Under the pieces are notes generated by a model, which saw nothing but the letters and a program-made list of their open reading frames with translations, was not told where the DNA came from and did no database searches. From Coprinus comatus (lineage: Eukaryota > Basidiomycota > Agaricomycetes > Agaricales > Agaricaceae): a stretch of DNA of 64,000 nt. The stretch spans positions 1 through 64,000 of the forward strand of contig JAWPGT010000052.1 of NCBI GenBank assembly GCA_034638255.1. Direction: 5' to 3'. Made by a program: the position numbers and the translations under genes. Below, one piece after another: positions 49,966 to 59,893 of this stretch (the stretch's first letter is position 1; each line of letters opens with the position of its first letter).

Positions 49966-50346
49966 TGTTGGAAAATACAGACTATTATTAGATAGTCACA
50001 TGACATTTTCATTTCGTTTCACTTTCATCGTTTCATTACGCTTTGCATTATGTGGCAGCTCCTTATTGGTTGTAGTTAGCGTTTCACCTATGTGTTTCAA
50101 TTCCTGTATCAACTCCTGTTTCATGTATAATTACCTGACACGTAGTAGACACCTGACTCCTTTCTAGTCGTAGCACGGACCACTTCATTATCATATAAGT
50201 AGTGTACTTTCTCTCTTGTATTCTACAGTTCTCGAACTAAAAAGTTCTCTTACACTCTATTCTCTCCACCAAGCAAACATACTAACTACCACTTCGTGCG
50301 TATCATTATATTGCTATGTCTACATGCATACGCGTTGCTTTCAACA
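49966..50346 (+). repeat. 5' LTR of element B
   Basis: 381 bp, TGTTGGAAA to TTTCAACA (TG...CA). Possible TATA box ATATAAGTAG near 50194. Confidence 0.95.
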
Positions 50347-53300
50347 GGTTATGGGCCCCGACTAGCCAGTATGGATCCTTGAGTTCGACGAGACACATAG
50401 CTTCTCAGCATGTTAAGTCATCTTGCTCTCGGAAACGTGTGGTTCACGTCGACCAACCTGGAGAGATTGAGTCCTGTTCCAGGCCCTCAGAGATTTCGTC
50501 TCTCCCTCTCTGGTGTGATGCTTGCTCCATACTACCGTACTCGGTTAGACGGAAAGCTCGCAGAACTGTTGCTGGCGCACGTATGTGCGACTTACAACAT
50601 GAGGCTAACATGTGTTTTGTTGTAGATTCCTATCTCCAATTCATCATCATGACCGCGCTCATCCCTACTTTGCCCGTTCTCAAAGGTTCAGCCGACTACC
50701 CTATGTGGTCGATGAAATTGATTAACTGTGCAAACATGATCATCATTGACGGTTATTCTGTGGGACAAATCATCCTACAGAAACAGAGTCCAAAGTCTCA
50801 ATCTGAGGAATATACCATTCCTGCCAGAGCTGCTACGGATGATACACCCGCACGCGCTGCACAAACTGGTACAAGATGGATAATTCCTGATGCAGAACAG
50901 ACTAAATTCGATAATGCTGAGGCTTTTGCCTTAGGATTAATCAACTCTAAAATCTCAGATGAAATGTTAAATCACGGAAGAGTCTATTCTTTTGAACTTT
51001 GGGAACACCTGCAAACAACCTATGGCACATTTAATGCAGGAACTGCATTCGAGGTGTGGGCAAAAGCGGACGGCTTTAGGTTATCTGGCACTGCAGATCC
51101 TTCGGCCGAGATCGCAACGTTCACTTCATATTTCACTCGCCTCGAAACTGCAAACCCTCCTATCATCGTTCCCAACCTCCTTCGAGCACTCATGCTGTTG
51201 ACGCGCATTCCAAACCAATGGAATGCAACTCGAGCTTCTCTTCTCGTTCGATACGGAAGCTCTGAGTTCTCTAGGCTCACAGTACAGATCGTTGCTGAAG
51301 CGATCCAGTCCGCTTGGCTCGACTCTCGTGGTCAAGCTAACGCTTTACGTTCTCAGGGTGTGAAGGGCTTTAAAGGCCCTAAACAACACAACCAAAACCA
51401 AAACCAGAATCAAGGTCAAGGTTCGCGCCCGCAAGGGCAGCAACCGCAACCTCAACAATCTGGCAGCGGTTCTGGTTCCGGTCAGACCCAACAGGGTGGA
51501 GCCGGTGAGGACAAAAAGAAGAAGAGGACTCGGGGAAAACGTGGTGGTAACAAAAATGCTAAGTCCGCGGACACCACTAATACCTCTACTACTGGGGTAG
51601 ATGCAGCTGCTTCTAATATCGTCATGCTCAACAATTTCGCCTCTCCTGCTGCTACCGTTTTAGACCGTCCCTTCAAATCCACTCGTGCTTTTATTGAGGA
51701 AATTAGAGAATCCACTCCCGAGAAGGTAGTCGAGCGAAAAGCTCCTACCGTGGTTCCAAACCAACTCGTGGGAAGGACCCGATTGCAAAGGACCAAGGCC
51801 CGGGTGCTCAAGTCCTACGAACGTCGTCTTGGTATGGAGCCTACGCCTCCCCCTGCCTTGCCTTCGCTCGATGGTCTAGTTCTTACCTCTCGACCAGCCT
51901 GTGAGCCTAGTCCCCCGCATTCGGTAGTCTCTATTGACGAGAATGATAATGTTCACATGCGACCTCCGCATGATCAGGTGTCTGTTCCGGCATCTGTCTC
52001 TGTTCTTGACGAACAATATGAACAAATCATGAACTCACCCTCTACCCAGTACGATACCGATGACGGGGAATACAAGTACGTAGAATCTCTGATCAAAGAT
52101 TCATCTTTTTCTGATGTGTGCTCTGTACAGCGTGGACCCCGAAGCAGCTCGCTTCTGGGGTGTTCCAGAAAATTCCTCCGCTCCGGGTTCTCCCGCCTCT
52201 CGCTTCTAAGCTCGAGGGCAGTTGATGGACTATCGAGATCGTTGCATGGGACTACTAGAACTATTCGGACTACTGTTTGTAATCCTCCACCGCTAGATAC
52301 TGAGATTTGTATTTTTCCCGCCACGAATAATACCGCACATTATGATTTTCCTATTTCTATCCCGATGAAGTACTTAAAACCTACTGTTTCGATCTCAGGA
52401 TATGAAAAAGATGACCATGGTAAATTCTTTGAACATTGTCAATGCAGCAATTGCAAAAATCGCCCATTGTACAATACTGGTATAGCAATCTGGATGCTCG
52501 ACTCTGGCGCTAGTTATCACTTCACTGGTAACATTGGCGACTTCGTTGACGTCGAGAAGGGTGATTACGGCACGGTGCAAACTGCTAACAGTCACACCAC
52601 CATCAAAGCACGTGGCCGTGTAATCATCCAGCATGAATTGGCTGGTGTACGAACCATCACGTCATTATACCCGGTATTTTACATAGAGGGATTGAATGGA
52701 AGACTTATGTCACCAGGACCCTTTTATCTTGATGGCTTAAGGCTTGAGGCTGATGTAACGGGATCTCGGATCCTACGGCCCGATGGCTCCCTCTATATGG
52801 AGGCTACTCAGCGGGTAAAGGGTGATGGAATACATATGGTTCATTCTCGAATCATATTGGATAGTGACATCCGTTCCCTAACTTTACCTGGAGTTCATTC
52901 GCTTTATGATCTCTGGCATAATCGACTTGGACATCCTTCGAAGCAAGTGCTCAGGAAGTTCAAGGAACACACGGTTAATTTTCCAGACGTCGATATTCCA
53001 AAACGGTCAAGGACATGTGATGGTTGCGCTCGTGGCAAGCTGCAGGAAAAGGCTCATCCTCCATCATTGTCCAGAGCTACCGAAATATTCGAGTTGGTTC
53101 ATTCTGACCTTCTTGAATTTCCCACATTATCATATCACCGTGCCAAGTGGATCATCACGTTCTTAGATGACTACTCCGGTTTTACCTATACTCGATTTTT
53201 GAGACAGAAATCCGATGTCTTTGCGACATTTCAGGAATTCTTGGCTCAAGTTGAAACCCAACATGGGAAGAAGGTTAAACGAGTTCGCACTGATAATGGA

Positions 53301-53826
53301 GGAGAATACATTTCGGACAAGTTGAAAAATTTGTTTAGCTTAGCCGGTATTGTTCACGAGAATACTGCTCCTCATATTCATGAGCAGAACGGACATGCTG
53401 AACGCTTGAATCGTACGATTCGCGAGAAGTCTGAAGCCATGCGACTTCATGCATGTTGTCCGGAGAATTGGTGGGAATTTGCTGTGGAAACGGCAATTCA
53501 TATCTATAATAGAACACCAATGAAACGTCTCGAGTATCGAACGCCATTTGAATTAATGCACGGAAATAAACCTAATGTAAATGGTTTACATGTGTTCGGA
53601 TGTGGAGCTTACGTGTACCTGCCGCCTGCTGTGCGCGAAAATAAACTCGCAGCCAAGTCGGAGACAATGATCTTTTTGGGTTATGATGGTAGTAACCTAA
53701 AGTTCATGCGTCACCAAAAGGGAAACGTTATTTATATAGCTCACACAGCAATCTTCGAGGAAGAGTGGTTCCCTAAATGTGAATCACTGCTGCCACTGAT
53801 CGACGTAGAGATCTACGAACACCCCC
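50316..53826 (+). CDS. Element B gag-protease-integrase polyprotein (upstream frame)
   Basis: The frame is open from an ATG inside the LTR (50316) through the primer site. The conventional gag start is probably ATG 50649 (MTALIPTLPVLKGSADYPMW). Gag (UBN2-like) runs to about 51340, with no CCHC knuckle but a Lys/Arg-rich stretch at 51515-51560. Then comes a long Ser/Pro-rich spacer, protease LDSGASYHF (52497), GAG-pre-integrase with HNRLGH and CDGCARGK (52917-53035), and the integrase triad in HSDLLE, RTDNGGEY and HEQNGHAERLN. A leader intron GTATGT...TTGTAG at about 50581-50625 is possible. The frame meets a CCCCC run at 53822-53826 and continues one frame over. Confidence 0.88.
50347..50361 (+). 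promoter_or_regulatory. Primer binding site of B (initiator tRNA-Met, internal)
   Basis: GGTTATGGGCCCCG begins at the first base after the LTR and is identical to the site in element A. Confidence 0.72.
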
Positions 53827-55790
53827 AAATCCTCCTGATGACCTCTTTGACGGAATGTCAGATGATGGATCAGACACAGATTATTTCGACTTCCCAGCAG
53901 ATCCCCCTGCTATTCCTCCGAAGACACCGAGTAATCCTACTCGACCTTCAGATCCGCCTGCACCACCAGCTCGCGATCCCTCTATCCCACCTCCTCCAAC
54001 TCCCCCTCCTAAATCTCCCTCCAGACGACCAAAAGTCGAAACAGAGGATGAAGATGACGGATTGAGTTATGCGAGTGAGGATTCCCTTGATCATCACCAC
54101 CATGATGGTCACAATCACGATCATAGAGATCATTATCATCCGCCTGAGACACCAAGAAGATCTCAACCTGAAAGAGCACAACGTCCCTTACCAAAACGTG
54201 CTCAAGAAGGTCCTTCTTTCGAACCGCGCCGTTCAGGCCGCGAACGAAAAGTCCCGGAAAGACCCGATAATGCCTACGGACATAAGCATCCGTCTGAAAT
54301 TCTCCGTGATTATGATACTATTTCTCTGGAAGAACCTAGTCCATCAAACCGGTTCAAGATGCCTCGTGGCAGACCTCAAAATCTATCTGACGAAGAAGCT
54401 CGCCAACGGCTTGAGCAATATGGTGAAAACTATAAACGTTGGATAGAGAGTCAAGGGGAGCGCAATCCTGCTGCACCTCCTGAAGATGAGGATGAAATGC
54501 AACAACGGCTTTCCAGGGAAGGGGGGTTAGAATGGATTAATATTTTGCTGACAAAAGCCAAACTTGCGCATAGTAATGCTGCAAAAATCCCTGTTCAATT
54601 CCGTGATCTTGGCAAACTTGATCCAGAAGAAAGACAGAAATGGCTGGAAGCATGCAAAGAAGAGTTGACAGCGCTTAAGAAGCGCAAGGTATATGAAATC
54701 GTGGATCTCCCTAAGGGGAGGAAAGCTATTCAAAACCGATGGGTTTTCAATGTCAAAGGAGATGGCCGGAAACGTGCTCGTCTCGTGGCAAAAGGTTTCT
54801 CTCAAGTCGAAGGCATTGACTTTGATGAACTATTTTCTCCAGTCGTACGTTATGAGTCCACTCGTATCCTTCTCGGCTTAGCAGCTTTGAATGATTGGGA
54901 TATCGAGGCTGTCGATGTAAAGACAGCGTACTTATACGGAAAACTAGATGAAGAAATCTATATGAAACAACCCGAAGGTTTCATCCAGGAAGGGAAGGAG
55001 AATAAAGTCTGGAGGTTACGTCGCGCATTGTACGGCCTTAAACAAGCCGGACTGGCCTGGTGGAAGGAAATGGCAACTTCCATGAAAGACCTAGGCTTCA
55101 GTCGATGCGAATCCGATGCTGGCGTATACATCTACCGAGACAAGAAAACTGGCAAGATCTGCATTGCCGTTGTATATGTCGATGACGTACTATTCATGGG
55201 AAATGACTCCGCCCTACTTAAAAAGTTAAAAGGGAAGTTTATGAAACGTTGGGAATGCCGTGATGCCGGTGAAGTTAAAGAATTTCTAGGCATGCGCATC
55301 CGCCGTGATAGGAAGAATCGGAAAATCTTCTTGGATCAAGCTTCTTACTTACAAAAGATCCTCGAACGATTTAAGATTGATGGTGCAGGCAGAGAAACCA
55401 AACCGGCGCGAACTCCGCTGCCAGAAGGTTACCATGCCGTTCCTAACACCGGTCCTGTCAACGCCACGCTTCGAACACGCTACCAACAGGTGATTGGATC
55501 ACTGTTGTACTTGATGATTGGAACTCGCCCGGACATTGGGTTTGCAGTTACTAAATTGAGTCAACATGCCCACAACCCCACTGAAGAGCATCTCAAGCGT
55601 GCTCTATACATTTGCCGATACCTTCTCGCTACCAAAGAATACCACATGGTGCTTGATGGAGGAAAAGGTGAAGGTTTTATCACCTATAGTGATTCAGATT
55701 GGGATAGTGATCCAACGGACCGTCGTTCTCAGACAGGCTACTTTACGTCTCTAGCCTCCTGTCCAGTTGCATGGGTCAGTCGATCGCAAA
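53827..55790 (+). CDS. Element B reverse transcriptase frame
   Basis: Continues in the shifted frame with PNPPDDLFDG, a Pro-rich and a His-rich linker, then RT: WVFNVKGDGRKRARLVAKGF, DVKTAYLYGKLDEEIYMKQP, LYGLKQAGLAW, and the active-site YVDDVLF (about 55177). RNase H starts with ITYSDSDWDSD at about 55680. The frame is lost again at CAAAGACAG (55788-55790), where one A fewer than expected separates SRSQ from KTVALSSTEAEYMAL. Confidence 0.9.
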
Positions 55791-56193
55791 GACAGTTGCC
55801 TTGTCCTCTACTGAGGCTGAATATATGGCGCTTTCTGATAGCTGCCGTCAAGCTGTGTGGATCCGTCAGTTAATGATGGAACTCGGTTTATCTAACAGTG
55901 AACCGATGGAAATTTGTGGAGACAACATGGGCTCCCTCTTCATCGCTCAAAACCCTACAGTTGAGAAGAGGTCAAAACACATTGACATCAAATTCCACTT
56001 CATTCGGCAATGTCTTGCTGACAAGAAGGTTCTGTTATTTTTCATCCCTGGCACTTCTAATCCCGCAGATCTTCTCACAAAGAACCTTGGTCGAGTTAAA
56101 TTTGAGAACTTCAGGAACAGTCACTTTGGTTTAGTGTTTTCGTCCCCAACCTTTGCTGCTTCCAAGCGCACTTTAAAAAATAATATGGACTAG
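55791..56193 (+). CDS. Element B RNase H C-terminal frame
   Basis: TVALSSTEAEYMALSD, the ENMGSL-type GDNMGSLFIAQNP and KHIDIKFHFIRQ, ending NNMD at 56193. Completes the copia RNase H after the second one-base slip. Confidence 0.88.
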
Positions 56194-56228
56194 TGAGTAT
56201 TGGCGCTTAATTGTCGACTACGCTTACG

Positions 56229-56238
56229 AAAAGGGGAG
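56229..56238 (+). promoter_or_regulatory. Polypurine tract of element B
   Basis: AAAAGGGGAG immediately before the 3' LTR. Confidence 0.85.
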
Positions 56239-56619
56239 TGTTGGAAAATACAGACTATTATTAGATAGTCACATGACATTTTCATTTCGTTTCACTTTCA
56301 TCGTTTCATTACGCTTTGCATTATGTGGCAGCTCCTTATTGGTTGTAGTTAGCGTTTCACCTATGTGTTTCAATTCCTGTATCAACTCCTGTTTCATGTA
56401 TAATTACCTGACACGTAGTAGACACCTGACTCCTTTCTAGTCGTAGCACGGACCACTTCATTATCATATAAGTAGTGTACTTTCTCTCTTGTATTCTACA
56501 GTTCTCGAACTAAAAAGTTCTCTTACACTCTATTCTCTCCACCAAGCAAACATACTAACTACCACTTCATGCGTATCATTATATTGCTATGTCTACATGC
56601 ATACGCGTTGCTTTCAACA
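56239..56619 (+). repeat. 3' LTR of element B
   Basis: 381 bp, identical to the 5' LTR except accacttcAtgcg for accacttcGtgcg. Confidence 0.95.
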
Positions 56620-56624
56620 ATCTA

Positions 56625-57730
56625 GGTTACCATCTACTCCTGTCAAGAAACCGAGCTTCAGTAAAGTTGCCACTGGTGAATTGACTGGGAAAGGTAAAGG
56701 AGTGGGAGGTAAGTCAGATGCTGAGTCGAGTGGGGACATTGAAGTAGGTGGTTCTACTTACTCAGAGGATGAAGAAAGCTTTTTTACTTCACCTGCATAT
56801 GCGCACTGGGAAAGGCAGAGAGAGAAGTGGCAGGCTTGGAAAAGGAATGATCGTGCAGCGATGGGATTAATTAAGGGTGCCATCGAGACAGCACTCTTTC
56901 CCCATGTTCGAGACGCTACCTCATCGAAGGAAATGTGGGATCGGCTTTATCATATGTATGGTGATTCCACCAGTTCTACAAGTGTCTGTTATTACTATTG
57001 GGACCTCTATCACGCGAAGTGGGATGGGAAGATTCTGGTTGCTACTCACCTTGGTTGTTTATTAGACATTCGTCAGAAGATAACCGATTGTGGCAATGAG
57101 GTTGACGACAAGGGCTTCATATCCGCTATTTTCCTCTCACTCCCGAATGATATTGAATGGCGCCAAATCCGTAACTCCTTATTCAAAATGAGTGAGAAGT
57201 TGACATTGGAAATCGCAACTGCTGAGATTACCGAAGAATATAATCGTCAGCAGCGTGATAAGGCTATTGCTGAAGGAGGTTCAAGTGATCAGACAGCATT
57301 TATGGCAAGGGGTAGTGGAGATCGTAGTGGTGGAAATGGTAGTGGTAATGGCGGTAGAAAGAAGAAGTACAAGAAGCGAGGACCTCAACCGGAGGATACT
57401 TGTAATTCTTGTGGTGAAAAGGGACATTGGGCTAGGGAATGCCCAAAGAAAGGTTCATTATCGAAGAATAATGCTGGTCGCAATGGTGGATCAGCAAATA
57501 TGGCGGTGGAGGAATCAGCCGAATCTAGGGAAGTCGGAAGAGTGTTAATGGCAGTGGGAGATGATAAAGGAAAAGGGGACTTATTATTGGATTGTGCAGC
57601 TACGTCCCATATGTTCTGTGACAAGAACTATTTCACTTCTCTTTCACAAGGGCCAAACATTAAAGAATATGTCACCGTAGGAGGCAATCACAAGATTTCT
57701 GTGATGGGTCAGGGATCGACAGAATTTTGA
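56625..57730 (+). CDS. Element A gag C-terminus and protease
   Basis: Resumes gag after the B insertion (RLPSTPVKKPSF). UBN2-like capsid with YAHWERQREKWQAWKRND and YGDSTSSTSVCYYYWDLYHA, a CCHC knuckle CNSCGEKGHWARECPKKG at 57400-57455, and the protease start LLLDCAATSHMF (57580). The usual DSG is DCA here, but the Asp remains. The run ends at an in-frame TGA (57728-57730); VQMAEDNNVRHVKLNDVMYV continues in the same frame to about 57950, so the stop is a substitution. Confidence 0.85.
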
Positions 57731-57950
57731 GTCCAGATGGCTGAGGACAACAACGTACGTCATGTTAAGTTGAATGATGTGATGTATGTTCCAGGGATGT
57801 TCGCCAATCTTGTAAGTTTGGGAGTAATGCAGAGAGAAGGTGCAAAGTATAGAAGTGATGGAGAGGATGGCATGATTGTGAGTTGTGGTGATAGGTACAA
57901 ATTTAAGGCGACTATGGGTAGTAGGGGTGGAACTCTGTATAGGATTCAGA
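57731..57950 (+). CDS. Element A protease-region continuation after the TGA
   Basis: Same frame as the preceding segment: VQMAEDNN, then VMYVPGMFANLVSLGVMQRE and GSRGGTLYRI, the region before the GAG-pre-integrase domain in copia polyproteins. It runs into the insertion beginning about 57950. Confidence 0.8.
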
Positions 57951-58562
57951 GTCTGGATACGTGTTACGAGTCCACCCAAACCACCGACCCGTACCACCAC
58001 CACTGAGGAAGACTTGTTCACCATCTTCCCCAAACTCATTCCCAATGATGACATCATGGACGACTCTGCTTGACATACCATTCCCCGGTGACATCACGGT
58101 GACATCACTATGACATTGCTATGACCTAACGTCGAACTAAGTATGAGACTCCACTTATGCTTAGAAGTATACATTTCCCCAGCTCCAGTATTAGTTATCC
58201 GTTTCGTCATTTTACTCCTGTTGACTAATCTTTCATTGTATATGGAGTAAATAGTCCCCGACCCCGATGTCTCACCTACTCCTGTTGACAGTTCTAGCAT
58301 TGTGTATGGAGTAGATTATAAAGCGATGACGAGTATTAGGTTATAATTAGTTAGTAGCTATTATTAGGTACATCCCTAGAATAGTATAAATACTCGATGT
58401 ATTAGACGATTAAAGCCTCAAGCTTTAATCTCTTCTGTTATAACCCTTATACATCTCTGTCTCCATACCTCTCGGTCACTAGGTTGAAAGGCCTTGAGAT
58501 TGCAGCAGACTGTTTATTGATCGCACGTTCCTACACAACTGCACTCTAGTGTTTAAGTTCCA
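57950..58562 (+). mobile_element. Insertion C in element A, solo-LTR-like
   Basis: About 610 nt with no coding capacity splits TLYRI from GVFSLMVRGLNN. It has a promoter-like TATAAATACT at about 58387, a following R-like segment, and two copies of a unit with ACTCCTGTTGAC and TATGGAGTA about 75 nt apart (58217 and 58281). The ends are not exact; candidate ends TGGATACG/TTCCA leave an imperfect GAGT duplication. Consistent with a solo LTR of a third family. Confidence 0.55.
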
Positions 58563-58565
58563 GGA

Positions 58566-59645
58566 GTGTTCAGCTTAATGGTTCGTGGTCTTAACAATAC
58601 ACCTCGAAATGTTGCATTCGTAGCCACAGGGAGCACTATGCGTCTCTGGCATCGTCGACTTGGTCATCTCAATCCATCTATCATCAATCAGATGAACAAG
58701 AAGAATTTAGTCAAGGGATTAGATATTGATGCACCTTTAGATTTTGACCGATTATGCAATGGCTGCATGCATGGGAAGTCTCATAGACTTCCACTCCCAA
58801 AGATGAGTGAAACGAGGTACCAGAAGATGGATCTGGTTGTGATAGATCTTACGGGACCTATGCAGGTTCCGACTTGGGAAGGGTCTTTATATGCGCTCGT
58901 GATGGTGGAAGTTAGCTGTCGGTTTCCGGTGGCTAAGCTTCTGAAGTCGAAGGATGAGGCGGGAGCAGCAGTTAGGGAGATTGTTGCTATGCTAGAAAGG
59001 CAGTCGGGGAAGAAGTTGAAAAGGCTTCGAAGCGATAATGGATCTGAGTTTGTGAATAAGGAGATGGATAAGTTTTGTAAGCAGAATGGAATTATTCACG
59101 AAACGACGAACCCATATCGGCCTGAGGAGAATGGGATTGCTGAACGAGCTATCGCGGTATTTGTACAAATGGTGCGCTGTATGCTCAATTCTGCAAATCT
59201 TAATCAACGCTACTGGGGTGAAGTGTTTATGTATGCAGCGTACATTCGATCACTCACAGCAACTTCGAGTCTTGATGGAAAGGTCCCCTATGAAGCCTGG
59301 ACTGGTAAAAAGCCTGACGTATCACACCTTCGAATTTTTGGATCATTAGGATGGGCGCATGTACCAAAGCAAGTGAGGAATGGGAAGTTGGAGTCAAAAG
59401 CCGTGTTGGTTAGAATGTTGGGATGGTGGGCTGATGAAACAAAGGGCTACAGGTTGGAGGACGTTGAAGGGGGTAAACAGAAGCTCATCACGTTGCGAGA
59501 TGTCCGATTCTTTGAGGATGAGATGCCGAGTGACATGGCAGTTGTTGAGTTAAGTTATGGATTACCTGAGTGTAAGCGCAGGATCGTAGAGGACGACGAG
59601 ACGAGCACGATGACAAAGGAATGGAAGGAAACCGATAAGAAATGA
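58566..59645 (+). CDS. Element A integrase
   Basis: GAG-pre-integrase TMRLWHRRLGHLNPS and CNGCMHGKSHR give the HHCC zinc site. The integrase core has all three acidic residues: VIDLTGP, RLRSDNGSEFVN and YRPEENGIAERA. The C-terminal part, LRIFGSLGWAHVPKQVR and the RDVRFFEDE end, is usual for copia. The frame closes at 59645 as insertion D begins. Confidence 0.92.
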   Translation: MFSLMVRGLNNTPRNVAFVATGSTMRLWHRRLGHLNPSIINQMNKKNLVKGLDIDAPLDFDRLCNGCMHGKSHRLPLPKMSETRYQKMDLVVIDLTGPMQVPTWEGSLYALVMVEVSCRFPVAKLLKSKDEAGAAVREIVAMLERQSGKKLKRLRSDNGSEFVNKEMDKFCKQNGIIHETTNPYRPEENGIAERAIAVFVQMVRCMLNSANLNQRYWGEVFMYAAYIRSLTATSSLDGKVPYEAWTGKKPDVSHLRIFGSLGWAHVPKQVRNGKLESKAVLVRMLGWWADETKGYRLEDVEGGKQKLITLRDVRFFEDEMPSDMAVVELSYGLPECKRRIVEDDETSTMTKEWKETDKK

Positions 59646-59893
59646 CTGAGATAAAACACAAACACTGCAGACACTTGTATTAGACTAGAGAGATACAATA
59701 ACTTCTTAACTACTCACCTGCAGACACTTGTATTAGACTAGAGAGTCTTCATGTGTCTGCAGGACGCTTCAGTAACGTGTGACGTGACATTGTGATGTCA
59801 CAGAAAGCGGAAACAATCTACAAGTCCAGAACTCCAAAGAGAATATCCAACCACAACTCTTCTAACCTCAACCAACAATAAGTACTGACCTTG
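59646..59893 (+). mobile_element. Insertion D in element A with repeats and a hairpin
   Basis: About 250 non-coding nt between integrase and RT. A 28-nt unit starting ctgcagacacttgtattaga occurs twice (59667 and 59719), and the second copy pairs with GTGTCTGCAG at 59753 to form a 10-bp hairpin. Ends not defined; no target duplication found. May be an LTR fragment or a small non-autonomous element. Confidence 0.45.

Larger units (their letters stand above)
49966..56619 (+). mobile_element. Ty1/copia LTR retrotransposon B, nested in A
   Basis: 6,654 bp with 381-bp LTRs differing at one base, and a perfect ATCTA duplication. Carries gag, protease, integrase, RT and RNase H, with the coding frame broken at 53822-53826 and 55788-55790 by apparent single-base losses. 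Its LTRs and proteins are unrelated in detail to A, so this is another copia family. It is the youngest insertion visible here. Confidence 0.96.

Noticed and set aside
53822..55790. Programmed frameshifting in element B
   Set aside because: Slips lie between integrase and RT and inside RNase H, not at gag-pol. Runs look like simple contractions, without a slippery heptamer plus structure.
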